NCBI RefSeq assembly: GCF_000264905.1
Contig: NW_006763136.1
Span: 1,281,485-1,345,484 of the forward strand
DNA from: Stereum hirsutum FP-91666 SS1
Lineage: Eukaryota > Basidiomycota > Agaricomycetes > Russulales > Stereaceae
Length of the DNA stretch: 64,000 bases
Direction: 5' to 3'
Within the stretch, counting starts at the first letter, position 1; each line of letters opens with the position of its first letter. This document shows positions 49,763 to 61,042 of this stretch, in pieces. The notes under the pieces were generated by a model that saw nothing but the letters and a program-made list of their open reading frames with translations, ran no database searches and was not told the origin of the DNA. The position numbers and the translations under genes are program-made.

Positions 49763-52700
49763 ATGTCTATCCGACAGGCTGGGGTAGATACATTTCACAA
49801 GATATGGGACGATGCCGTGGAGAAGTACAAGAACGAGTCCGGAAACACAATAGGAAATCCAAGCAATATTCCTAACGACATGGAGGGTCTCATGAAGAAT
49901 GTGGACGAACGCCAGAAAGATTTTACTGCCTTCAGAAAGAAGAGAAAGCAGATCTTTGACGTTCTCGATCCTCTGGTCAATCTCATCAAGCGCTTCGCGG
50001 ACACGATGGGCGAAGGAGCGGCGCTTGCACCGGTCAGTGGTTATCTTCCTCGTATCAGTCGTATCCAGACGCTAACCGTACGCTGTCTTCACTCAGCATG
50101 CATCAGTGGCGAAACCCATCTTCTTTGCAATCAGCGGACTTATTGCAGTACGTCCCTACCTTCTCGGTTTACCTTCAACCATTCGAGAGTAACTCTGGTT
50201 CAACGTATCGTTGTCTATCAGGCTGCCAAAGACGTCGAGAAGAGCTATGATTCCATCATTGACTTGTTCGAGAGTCTTTCCTACATGCTTCAACGCTACG
50301 AGATCCATCTTGTGCACGAACCCACGCCGGCGATCAGGGAGATCATGGTACAGGCCCTTGCGCACATGCTCACTATACTCGGACTGGCGACCAAGCGCAT
50401 CAAGAATGGACGAACACGTGAGTTTATTCTATCATCTACTTTGTATCAACTCGTGTAACCGCGCATCCATTTTGCATAGTGCAATTTTTCAAGGCACTGG
50501 TAGGGAAGAACGGCGACGTACAGCAAGCTCTCGATAAATTAGCGCGATTGACCAGTCAAGAGCATCAGCTAGTCTCCGCGACGACACGCGTCGTGACCAA
50601 CGACATTCTGAGCAAGCTGTGTGAGCTCGCCGTGGGTGCGTGGTATCACCCCGTACATTTAAACAATCTTGCTAATAATTCAGTCTCCAGAGGGATCCGA
50701 CGATACGAGAAATATGTTGATCAATATTAGCGAGGCTTTTACGAGGCTGCACGGTCAGTCTTTGCCAGTAATGGTTGTATATGAAACTGACGTCCTTCGC
50801 AGACGATTCATCTTCATCGCGCTCCGCACTGGAGGAGATCCGGTCCGCTGTTTGCCGCGAAGACAGCCGGCTCAGGGCTCTCGAGTGTGAATGTCTACAT
50901 TGCTTGGGCACGATCAACATATTGACCTAGGGCGCATGTCCATTCTATAGACAATCAAGAGCGAAAGGAACTGGTCGACTGGCTGTCTGCTCCGGAAGTT
51001 TCTAGGAATCAGAACGCGGCACGCGAGAAGCGCATGAGCGGGTCTGGTGCATGGTTCATTGAGTCTTCCACCTTTCTGAATTGGAAGAATGAGGATGGAT
51101 CGGCTATGTGGCTGTCGGGTGGTCGTGAGTTATGCTTTCTCCATGTACTTGCTGCTCGACTATTGACGTATGTGGGCGTGCAGCGGGCTGGGGCAAGACC
51201 GTTCTCAGGTGAGTTCATGAAGGTTTGATGGCTCCTTTGCTCGCTAAATACTTTCATGGGTTCACCTTACTAGCTCTACCGTGATTGACATGCTCGACTA
51301 TGTTGTCGCCACCAAACCTCGAGGGTCTGCTGCTCTCGCTTATCACTACTTTGACTTCCGTGATCCCGCAAAGCAGACTTGCGAGAGCCTGATTCTCTCA
51401 CTCATCAGGCGGCTTCTTGATCACTGCCCCGATATCCCGGATACTCTTCGGAGCCTTCACCAACAGTGCCTCGGGCAGAGAGGCTTCTCACTTATAGGAT
51501 TAAAGTCCACTCTTCAAGACATGCTCGAGTCCTTTGAGATCAGCTATCTTGTCATAGACGCTCTCGATGAGTGCGCGACAGATCAGTGGAGCAATGTCTT
51601 CCAGTTTCTGACAGATTTATGTGAATGGTCGCTGTGTTCAAACACTCATGTGCTCCTGACGAGTCGCCCAGAGCACGATATCAAACAGCGTCTTGACCGT
51701 CTAATTCCTTCTGCATCACGGATTCAACTTGGTACTGAGCTCGGGCCTAGCGATGATATCCGTCGCTACATTAGTTCTGCGATACATAAGGAGCACTCCA
51801 ATTTTCGAAGATGGCCACCCAATGAGCTAGCCGAGATTGAGGACACATTAGTCCGAGGTGCTCATGGCATGTACGTTGATATTATCATTAGTTAATCTAT
51901 TCAATGCTGATGTTGAATGATGTTTTCTGTGTCAGGTTTCGCTGGGTGTACTGCCAGCTTGAAGAACTCCGTAAATGTGTTGGTCCGGCATCTCTCCGTC
52001 AAGCTCTCCACACTCTGCCTGAGACACTCGATGAAACTTATGAGCGTATTCTGAAGAGCATCTATGATTCACCAAGCCGAAAATATGCTCGACAAATGTT
52101 ACTCTGGCTAGCTTTTTCGGTAGAACCTTTGTCTGTTAAGCAGGTTGCAGAGACCTTAGCATTCTCCTCTGAGGAGGACCCATCATTTGTTGCTGCTGAT
52201 CGCCTTCCAAACTCAGAAGATGTGTTGGGCATATGCTCCACACTAATAGTTTCACTCACATCTGATGGCAAGAATACCCTTCAGTTAGCCCATTTTTCGG
52301 TCAAGGAATATCTTGTTGCAGAACGCATTAGAAGCAGTGCTGCATCACACTTCTACCTGGAGGCTCAACTTGCTCATGCAGCCATTGTTCATGCTTGCTT
52401 GGTGTATATCATGCAGATATCAGAAACACCACCTAGTCATGCAATCTACTTCCCCCTATTTTCCTACACAGCTCAATATTGGTCACTACATGCATCACAA
52501 GTGTCTTATGCTTCTTCCCTTAATAAATCTACCATACTCTCATTCTCCATTTTTGCTAAGGAGCACAGTGATTGGTATAATATGTATTGGGGACCTCAAT
52601 GGGATTATGCTCAGAGGGACAGACTCAAAGTGGGAAATTGTTTATACTGTGCAGCATTGCATGGCTCACTGCCAATAGCCTCCATTCTGCTTGAGAATGG

Positions 52701-55700
52701 GGCTGACGCAAATGCACAAGATAAGGCTGGTGGGAGTGCCATCCACACTGCATCAGCGAACGGTCACCAAGCCATTGTGCAGTTACTGCTTGAGAATGGG
52801 GCTGACGCAAATGCACAAGATAAGGCTGGTATGAGTGCCATCCACACTGCATCAGTGATGGGTCACCAAGCCATTGTGCAGCTGCTGCTTGAAAATGGGG
52901 CCAATGTGAATGCACAAGACGAGGCTGGTGGGAGTGCCATCCACACTGCATCANNNNNNNNNNNNNNNNNNNNNNNNNNNNNNNNNNNNNNNNNNNNNNN
53001 NNNNNNNNNNNNNNNNNNNNNNNNNNNNNNNNNNNNNNNNNNNNNNNNNNNNNNNNNNNNNNNNNNNNNNNNNNNNNNNNNNNNNNNNNNNNNNNNNNNN
53101 NNNNNNNNNNNNNNNNNNNNNNNNNNNNNNNNNNNNNNNNNNNNNNNNNNNNNNNNNNNNNNNNNNNNNNNNNNNNNNNNNNNNNNNNNNNNNNNNNNNN
53201 NNNNNNNNNNNNNNNNNNNNNNNNNNNNNNNNNNNNNNNNNNNNNNNNNNNNNNNNNNNNNNNNNNNNNNNNNNNNNNNNNNNNNNNNNNNNNNNNNNNN
53301 NNNNNNNNNNNNNNNNNNNNNNNNNNNNNNNNNNNNNNNNNNNNNNNNNNNNNNNNNNNNNNNNNNNNNNNNNNNNNNNNNNNNNNNNNNNNNNNNNNNN
53401 NNNNNNNNNNNNNNNNNNNNNNNNNNNNNNNNNNNNNNNNNNNNNNNNNNNNNNNNNNNNNNNNNNNNNNNNNNNNNNNNNNNNNNNNNNNNNNNNNNNN
53501 NNNNNNNNNNNNNNNNNNNNNNNNNNNNNNNNNNNNNNNNNNNNNNNNNNNNNNNNNNNNNNNNNNNNNNNNNNNNNNNNNNNNNNNNNNNNNNNNNNNN
53601 NNNNNNNNNNNNNNNNNNNNNNNNNNNNNNNNNNNNNNNNNNNNNNNNNNNNNNNNNNNNNNNNNNNNNNNNNNNNNNNNNNNNNNNNNNNNNNNNNNNN
53701 NNNNNNNNNNNNNNNNNNNNNNNNNNNNNNNNNNNNNNNNNNNNNNNNNNNNNNNNNNNNNNNNNNNNNNNNNNNNNNNNNNNNNNNNNNNNNNNNNNNN
53801 NNNNNNNNNNNNNNNNNNNNNNNNNNNNNNNNNNNNNNNNNNNNNNNNNNNNNNNNNNNNNNNNNNNNNNCTGCTTGAGAATGGGGCTGACGCAAATGCA
53901 CAAGATAAGGCTGGTGGGAGTGCCATCACACTGCATCAGCGAACGGTCACCAAGCCATTGTGCAGTTACTGCTTGAGAATGGGGCTGTCGCAAATGCACA
54001 AGATAAGGCTGGTATGAGTGCCATCCACACTGCATCAGTGATGGGTCACCAAGCCATTGTGCAGCTGCTGCTTGAAAATGGGGCCAATGTGAATGCACAA
54101 GACGAGGCTGGTGGGAGTGCCATCCACACTGCATCAGCGAATGGTCACCAAGCCATTGTGCAGTTGCTGCTTGAGAATGGGGCTGATGTAGATGCACAAA
54201 GCGGGGTTTATGGGAGTGCCATTTATGTTGCATCAGTGATGGGTCACCAAGCCATTGTGCAGCTGCTGCTTGAGAATGGGGCCAATGTGAATGTACAAAG
54301 TAGACTTTATGGGTCTGCCATCCAGGTTGCATCGGAAAAAGGTCACAAAGCCATTGTACAGTTGCTACTTGAGTATGGGGCTGATGTGAATGCACAAGTT
54401 GAAAATCATTGGACTACCGCCCTGACACTGGATGCAGCTAGGAATTTTGGGACTGCCATCCAGGCTGCATCATATAAGGGTCGGAAAGACATTGTGCAGC
54501 TGCTGCTTGAGCATGGGGCTGATGTGAATGCACAAGTTGGAGTTCATGGGTCTGCCATTCAGGATGCATCAGAAAAAGGTCACAAAGCCATTGTGCAGCT
54601 GTTGCTTGATAATCATGCAGATGTGAATGTACAAAGTGGAATCTATGGGTCTGCCATCCAGGTTGCATCGTTAAATGGTCACCAAACCATTGTGCAGTTG
54701 CTGCTTGATAATCATGCAGATGTGAATGTACAAAGTGGGATTCATGGATATGCCATCCAGGCTGCATCAGCAAACAGTCACCAGACCATTGTACAATTGC
54801 TGCTTGAGAATGGGGCTGATGTAAATTTACAAGGTGGGCAGTATGGGACTGCCATTCAGGCTGCATCAGCGAAAGGGCATCAAGCCATTGTGTGCCTACT
54901 GCTTGAAAATGGGGCTGATGTAACTGTACAAGGTGGAGAGTATGGGAGTGCCATCCATGCTGCATCAGCAAATGGTCACCAAGCCATTGTGCAGTTGCTG
55001 CTTGGGAATGGGGCTGATGTAAATGTACAAGGCGGGCAGTATGAGACTGTCATCCAGGCTGCATCAGCAAATGGTCACCAAACCATTGTGCAGTTGCTGC
55101 TTGAGAATGGGGCTGATGTAAATTTACAAGGCGGGCAGTATGGGAGTGCTATCCAGGCTGCATCAGCAAATGGTCACCAAACCATTGTGCAGTTGCTGCT
55201 TGAGAATGAGGCTGATGTAAATTTACCAGGCGGGCAGTATGGGACTGCCATCCAGGCTGCATTAGCTAGGAAGCATCAAGCCATTGTGTTCCTACTGCTT
55301 GAGCATGGGGCCAATGTAAATGTACAAGGAGGAGTTGATGGAAGTGCCATCTATGCTGCATCGGCTGAAGGCCGCCAAGCCATTGTGCAGTTGCTGCTTG
55401 AGAAAGGGGTCAATGCGGATGTACAGACTCTCCTCCAGATTGCATCACGTGAGGGCCACAAAGCTGTTGTGCAGTTGCTGCTTGAGAAGGGGGCTGATGT
55501 AAATGCACAAGACTGGGATTCTGAGAGTGCCATCAATGCGGCATCTGAGAAAGGTCACCAAGCCATTGTGCAATTGCTGCTTGAGCATGGGGCCAATGTC
55601 AATGCACAAGGTGGATATTTTGGGAGTGCCATTCAGGCTGCATCTGCGGAGGATCACCAAGCCATTGTGCAATTGCTGCTTGAGAATGGGGCCAATGTGA

Positions 55701-55906
55701 ATGCGCAAGGCGGGTATTATGGGACTGCCATCCAGGCTGCATCACATCGAGGTTCCAAAGCCATTGTGGAGTTGCTGCTTAAGCATGGGGCTGATGTGAA
55801 TACACAAGGCGGGGATTATGGGAGTGCCATCCAGGCTGCATTGGCAAACAGTCACCAAGCCATTGTGCAGTTGTTGCTTGAGAACGGGGCAGATGTGGTG
55901 AACTGA
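49763..55906 (+). CDS. fungal NOD-like receptor: Goodbye domain - NACHT - ankyrin repeats
   Basis: STAND-class NTPases of this build are thought to act in non-self recognition and regulated cell death. Ten exons keep frame: 49763-50032, 50097-50147, 50222-50417, 50480-50635, 50691-50753, 50803-50892, 50951-51124, 51184-51208, 51274-51870 and 51936 on. Residues 1 to about 230 match the Goodbye effector domain (IWDDAVEKYKNESG, SVAKPIFFAISGLIAAAKDV, EKSYDSIIDLFESLSYML, MLTILGLATKRIKNGR). NACHT follows: P-loop GGPGWGKTVLSSTVIDML, Walker B YLVIDALDECA, sensor HVLLTSRPEHDI, then a helical part with LPETLDETYERIL and LAHFSVKEYLVAERI. Ankyrin units start at about 52640: three before the 917-N gap and about twenty after it. 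The first unit after the gap lacks one base, so the frame there is broken unless this is an assembly fault. Stop at 55904-55906. Confidence 0.9.
51184..51208 (+). other. 25-nt exon carrying the NLR P-loop
   Basis: Bounded by GTGAGT (51125) ... GTGCAG and GTGAGT (51209). Joined to the flanking exons it completes SGGPGWGKTVLSS, so the Walker A Lys and Thr are encoded in this tiny exon. Skipping it would shift the frame and abolish nucleotide binding. Confidence 0.75.
52680..55906 (+). repeat. tandem ankyrin-coding array, 99-bp unit
   Basis: Each unit encodes 33 residues of the form IVQLLLENGADVNxQxxxxG, then SAIxxASxxGHQA. About twenty units follow the gap, most of 99 bp; one is longer (near 54394-54490) and one shorter (near 55412). 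Units 52680-52953 and 53871-54137 are nearly identical over about 270 bp. The HxA and LLLExGA positions are kept, while variation is concentrated between NxQ and the following SAI or TAI. Confidence 0.92.
52954..53870. other. assembly gap of 917 N within the ankyrin array
   Basis: Unknown bases. If the array continued in register, the missing length should be 30 + 99k; k = 9 gives 921, close to 917, so about nine units are probably missing. The N count is likely an estimate. Confidence 0.97.
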
Positions 55907-56219
55907 GACGAGACCATGGTGATCAAACTGGAGGAAAATGTTCGAATAAATACCTGTCGTCAATGTCTCCAACGCTACACTGAATCTGGCATCGCTTTAT
56001 GTACAGACTGAATTGCGTGAAGAACAAATACATAATATATAGTACAGAGAATATGATTGCCAGTGGTCCGGTCTGAATGCCAGGGAAAGCGAATGCAACG
56101 TAAATAGTAAGCCCGAGAGTGACTGTAGTGATTGCGAGAGGCGCGAATGACGGAGTGCAGCTGAAGGATGAAAGTCGACGAGCACAGTGAACAGACGAGT
56201 CCCGCACCTCATACTTATT

Positions 56220-57576
56220 CTAATCCCTCTTCGCTCTATCGTCCTCCGCCGCCGCTCCCCATCCAAACCAACTCGTCCTCCGCGCCGGCTGCTGCCCCTG
56301 ACTCTGCCCCGACCTCTCCCCCATCCGTCCCGGCTGTTCCCTCTCCTCATCGCTCGGCACCTCAACTTCCTCGAACCTCGCTCCCGCCCTCTCCCTCATA
56401 TCGCTCGCCGAACTGCTCGTCCTCGTCCTAATCGCCCCCTCTCCCGCTCGCGGCATCAACGTCGCCCCGCTCTCTTCCAGTCCCCCATCACTAACATCAT
56501 AACCCTCCACATTCGCATTCTGCAGCGCCGCAAGCTCAGCCTCGAGCTGTTTCTTCCTCTCCAACACCGACTGCGTCGATCCGAGTCTCGAAGGCCCAGA
56601 GGGCGGAGACATGAACGCTCTGTCACCTTCGCCACTTCCTTGCGGGGCAGCAGCAGTTCCAGCAGGAGCTTGTTTAAGCAACGCAGCCCCACCGGCGACG
56701 ATGACAGGCCCGTAAGTCCTCCATAAACTCCCCAACATCTGCGCAGGTCCCGACACCGGATCTCCCATACTCGGAGGCGGGCCACCCGCCGCCTCACCAC
56801 CAGCACCACCAAAGAACCCTCCCGCACCAGCACCAGCACCAGCCGCAGATGAACCAGGAGCGCCAGCGTTCCCACCGTAGAGAGAGGCAGCGAGGATTTC
56901 CCAGAGGGCGCGGAGACGTTCTGTGAGGAAGGTGAAAACGCGCGTTTTGAGTTGGGCGAGGGCGGCGTCGATTTGGGATTCGTGCGTTGTGAGGAGGGGG
57001 CGGAGGTGCGATTGGTAGATGTAGGTGGAGCCGTGGGTTTGGGGGAGGGCGAGGTAGAGGAGGAAAATCGTTTTTATAGGGTAGTAGAAGGGGATCCTGG
57101 TGGTTTAGAATTACGGATTAGATCATGTTGGACGAAGAGGGTAAGGGAATGATGGGAATGGGATAGGGTAAAGGCTCGGATTAGAATTCATGGATCGCAG
57201 CACGGAGCAATAGCACAAAAAAGAGAACGTTTATTGTCTTCTAAGATCCGAAAAATTCTCGGAGCGGACATAGCAGAATAGAATGTAGAATGTATGACGA
57301 GAAAGGGAGGTCTACGCACCATGACACGAGCCACTCGGCGACGTACTCAACGCCGATGATACATCCTAGTACGGACCAGTACATGAGCCATCGCTCAAGC
57401 TCTTCTTCAGAAGCAGGCCGTTGTGAGAGTGTCTTAAACGAGGCATATCCAGGATAGAGGAAAGCTACGGCTGAGCTGTGAGTGCGAGATGTTGAAATTA
57501 GCCACAACATGTGCCGTGTTCGATGTCGGTGATGGTGAGCTCACCTGATGATCCTCGAAGTGAAGTAAAGAAGCAT
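56220..57576 (-). CDS. TB2/DP1/HVA22 (Yop1/REEP) family membrane protein, intact copy
   Basis: This family shapes tubular ER by wedge-like hairpins. The start at 57576 gives MLLYFTSRIISSAVAFLYPG, across one intron to YASFKTLSQRPASEEELER, then WLMYWSVLGCIIGVEYVAEW. After a second intron (about 57120-57318) the frame continues IPFYYPIKTIFLLYLALPQT, HGSTYIYQSHLRPLLTTHES and LAQLKTRVFTFLTERLRAL. A Gly/Ala-rich linker, WRTYGPVIVAGGAALLKQAP, a coiled segment VLERKKQLEAELAALQ and an acidic tail follow, ending DDRAKRD with TAG at 56220-56222. The C-terminal extension is much longer than yeast Yop1 but usual in basidiomycete homologues as far as I know. It is convergent with the NLR gene, 313 bp apart. 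A broken paralogue lies on the other side of the NLR. Confidence 0.9.
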
Positions 57577-58796
57577 TGTTGACGATCAGATTGTCGTGCG
57601 TCGTGAATGTATCGTGAAAACGCAAAGCAGAGACAGACAGGGGGGCAGGTTCGAGTCGAGTGCGTGCTCTAAGACACAAGCTTTATATGCAAGACAGGCG
57701 TCGTAATCGATGTCTTGATATCACCAGATACGAAAGAAGTTGGGTGTGGGCAAGGGGCACTGACAAAGCTGATCAGTTAAATACTTGGTCGTGGCTAGAG
57801 AGAGGAGAGCGCGATGGATGGAGGATAGGGATAAGTAAAAGGCCTGTGCCACACCGCGCCTACGTAAGCCCTACAGTACGTACGCCGCTTCGGCCTTTTC
57901 GAGCGTCTCACCGCCCTTGTCTGATTCTCTCCCACCGCTTTGCTACGGAACACGTCTTTTCGGCCCATTGATGTCGTGTGCGGGTGGCAAGCTTGAGCAT
58001 TGCAGCTGTTGGTCTGCAGCACCTGACGTCGGACGTGTCGAGACCACGTTGCTGCGCTCTTCGACTCGGAGCGCCACACGGCGGCATTCCACATCCTGAG
58101 GACCACGTACGAACCGTCCTGGATCCTCCTGTATCGATCTGACTCTTACAGAGCCTTTTAATCGCACGGTAAAGGTACGTGTTCGATTTATTCTATTTTG
58201 TCTTTGAGCGTACGAACCACGTCGTGCAGTTATTTTGAGGATTTACTCACTCGAACCAGCGCCCATATTCGAAATATATCTCTCGAGAACTGCTCATGCA
58301 ACTTTGCAAACCGTGTCTAGAATATACTAGGTCTTGATTGATGGACTGTTTGAATCAGAAGTCAACGTGTTCGTGGCTCTCATTACACTGAGCAAGCAAC
58401 GAGTTCGCTCGAGGTTTTCTCATACCCCTGGTCCTGGAAAGCATCAGCAGGTAACAAATACAGCATAACCTTTGAGGCACGAAAGTCGGCCTTTTTCCCC
58501 CTCTTTATATTTTGCCACGGGATGCGTTGGTCGTTGCGACCTCTGCATTCTCCGAAACAGGTTGCCGAGATCTGAGAGGACAGGAGAGGACCCGAGCGGT
58601 CTCCGCCACACGGAGATCCAGGACAATGGACAGTAGCGGAGACCTCGCTGAAGCATTCTGCATATGTTATCAACCTATCTCGCTCTTGAGCTTCATTTAG
58701 CACCCATATACGAGAATAGCCAGCCATAGTGTGCAGCTATCCAGCCAAAAGTGCTAGTTCTCCCTCGAGACAAGGCCCATTGGGTCACACTCCATA
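57577..58796. other. divergent intergenic region, no gene seen
   Basis: 1.2 kb holding the HVA22-family promoter and the promoter of the small gene at 58797. Minus-strand frames at 58383-58727 have no known content. Confidence 0.4.
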
Positions 58797-59450
58797 ATGT
58801 CGGCCCCGCCAGATGAGGGCATGGGCAGTTCCTTCCTCGAGCCCACACTAAGTCCGTATGGCGATATGACAAGCCGTCAAGCCGCGATTTCAGGAGTTGG
58901 TTATCAAATCATGTCCGGTTGGTTTCCTCTTGAACGGTATGACAGACTGGAGGCCAGTCAGGTGAGACTCCTCCGCCAATTTTAGCCCTCCATTTCGCAG
59001 CATCTTCTCGTAACATCCTCTGCGACTTTTGCGACTTTATATTTCGACCATACATGGCCATTTCTAGTCAAATGTGCATCAACCTGACTTTCCAGTGACG
59101 TCCGAGGAGCCTGTGAAGCCCGCTGACTTCACTCAATTGGCCTCAAGACATCTGCGCAGCTTCTGCCAAGGTGCGTCTCAGCATAAAAGTTCGTGCAAGC
59201 TCAGCCCTCACCATTTGTATACCTGACAGCCCCTCTAAGTTTGGGAATGTGGAACCCGAGCTCGTGGGATGAACAGTCCAGCGAAAGGATCTTCGTGGGG
59301 TCCCACCTCACTCGTGATCTAACAATACAAACATGTTTCCCATCAATAGCACACCTCACTTCGCACCTTCCTTCCACCTACGATCCTTTCCTCCCTGAAC
59401 ACTATGGTTCGAGTGACGGAACCTATCTTCTGAGGAGGCAATGGATGTGA
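58797..59450 (+). CDS. small hypothetical protein, three exons, 162 residues
   Basis: Exons 58797-58961, 59068-59170 and 59230-59450 splice in phase through canonical sites (CAG|GTGAGA, CTAG|, AAG|GTGCGT, ACAG|). Pieces are MSAPPDEGMGSSFLEPTLSP, IMSGWFPLERYDRLEASQ, EEPVKPADFTQLASRHLRSF, PLSLGMWNPSSWDEQSS, STYDPFLPEHYGSSDGTYLL, ending RRQWM. No membrane segment, signal peptide or known domain. The consistent three-exon frame supports a real gene; function unknown. Confidence 0.55.
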
Positions 59451-59597
59451 ATGGTCTCTTCTCCTATCCCACCGAGTTACGAGTATAAAGTCATTGCTCT
59501 CGCGCTTAGACGTTCTCCCCACGTCCCACCCTTACCTTCCCTCTTCCTTCTCCCGCCCCTCTCCGTTTTTTCGCGTCGTTGAACGCTGATCTGCACC

Positions 59598-61042
59598 ATG
59601 GCCAACAATATCAGCAACAACAACTCTACTGACGACAAAGCCTCCTACACCCACAACTCGCCCAACCCAAACAACAACGCTCCCTTCGGCCATCAGCTCG
59701 TCTCGCCACCGACCATCCAGCTCACGAACGAACAATATGAGCGCATGTTCTTCCAGCCCGGCGGGCCCAACCGCAAGCACGACCTAAGCGCGCAGTTTGG
59801 CAATCCGACGCCGTTGGCGGTGATCAGCTTCTTGATGTGCATCTCGCCGACGTCGTGCTTCCTCCTGGGTTTCGATTTGACGACGGGGACGTCGCCGGTG
59901 GCGCTGATCGGGGTGTATTATCTGTTTGGCGGGTTGGGGTTGTTTATCAGTGGGATTTTGGAATGGGTATGTTTGACTGCGTGGTTCAGGATCATCTCGA
60001 CATTACGACCATTGACGTTGTTTTTGTTGTACCAGATCCTCGGGAACACATTCCCTTTCGGTATGCCCGTCCAAGATACTATGGACGAGGGAGCGCTGTG
60101 CTGACGCCTTGATTCCTTCTTGGCCTCTAGTCGTGTTCTGCTGTTTTGGCGGTTTCTGGTAGGTCCCCGTGTCGTTTCTATAACATCGCCACACACTCAG
60201 CAGGCTCTGACCGTTCCGTCAGGTTCAACTTCGGCGTACTTAACGACCCGGCCCACATGATCCTCGGTGCTTTCGCCAACGGTGGCAACTCCGCCGACTT
60301 CAACGAGGGACTCACGTTCTACTGGATATTCTGGGTCAGTTCGCGTTCCACTCGCGGCAGCTCGCTGCGACCTTTGGTTAGTGATGCTAACGACACGAAT
60401 TGTACGAACAGTCGGTCTTGGTGTCTTTTTTCTTCGTAGGCTCGTTGAGGACGAATGCGTGCTTCGCTGTGAGTGTCTACCCATACGATCGAGCGAGGCT
60501 TATACTGATTGTTATGTCGTGCGATAGTGGATCTTCGCCAACCTGTTCTTCAACTTCGCATTCCGTGAGCCTCGTTCCTTTCTCTCTCCCAGCTCTCTGA
60601 TGTCGGCTAGCCATAGCTGATCATGACTGACTTCGATTGGCACTCCTAGTGGCCGCTGCGTACGATAAGCTCGGACATGGGAACACGGACATGGGCAACA
60701 CCTACCGTAGGCATCGTCTCATCCCCTCTTTTCGGCGCATAGTAATACTAAACAAACATCACTTACCACTCGTTTCTCACCACAGTCAAAGTCGCCGGCG
60801 CCTTCGGACTCGTACGTCTCATGTCCATTGCGCCTCTATGCCCCCCCTTTGCTGACTCCGACCCTGGATTCTATACACGCACCATGCAGAGCACAGCTGC
60901 GGTAGCCTGGTACCTCGCCTTCGGACTCCTCATGTCCGCCGTGAAAATGCCGTTCACCGTCCCCTTCGGAGATCTCACGATGCTGCTCGCGAGTCAGCAG
61001 GAAAAGGAGGCGATCTTGGCCGCGAAGAACCGGTCACGGTAG
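59598..61042 (+). CDS. GPR1/FUN34/YaaH (Ato) family membrane transporter
   Basis: Six-helix plasma-membrane family linked to acetate uptake and ammonium export in yeasts. After an Asn-rich cytosolic N-terminus comes FGNPTPLAVISFLMC, matching the family NPxPL signature, then SPVALIGVYYLFGGLGLFIS, GILEW, and across introns ILGNTFPFVVFCCFGGFW, NFGVLNDPAHMILGAFANG, YWIFWSVLVSFFFVGSLRTN, WIFANLFFNFAFLAAAYDKL and VAWYLAFGLLMSAVKMPF, with a charged end KEAILAAKNRSR. About 300 residues, six or seven introns, nothing missing. Start at 59598 (MANNISNNNS). Confidence 0.9.

Noticed and set aside
52625..54971. Long minus-strand open frames through the ankyrin array
   Set aside because: They mirror the tandem coding repeat, run through the N gap, and consist of repeated QLLGDxSLMQxGW-like text with no domain; they are shadows of the sense frame.
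52680..55906. CRISPR-like spaced repeats
   Set aside because: The regular 99-bp period is fully explained by ankyrin-coding units in a eukaryotic gene; there are no short repeats with unique spacers.
58060..58090. Short motif CGCCACACGG recurring near 24990, 58075 and 58605
   Set aside because: Ten bases only, with no longer shared flanks; likely chance in GC-rich DNA.
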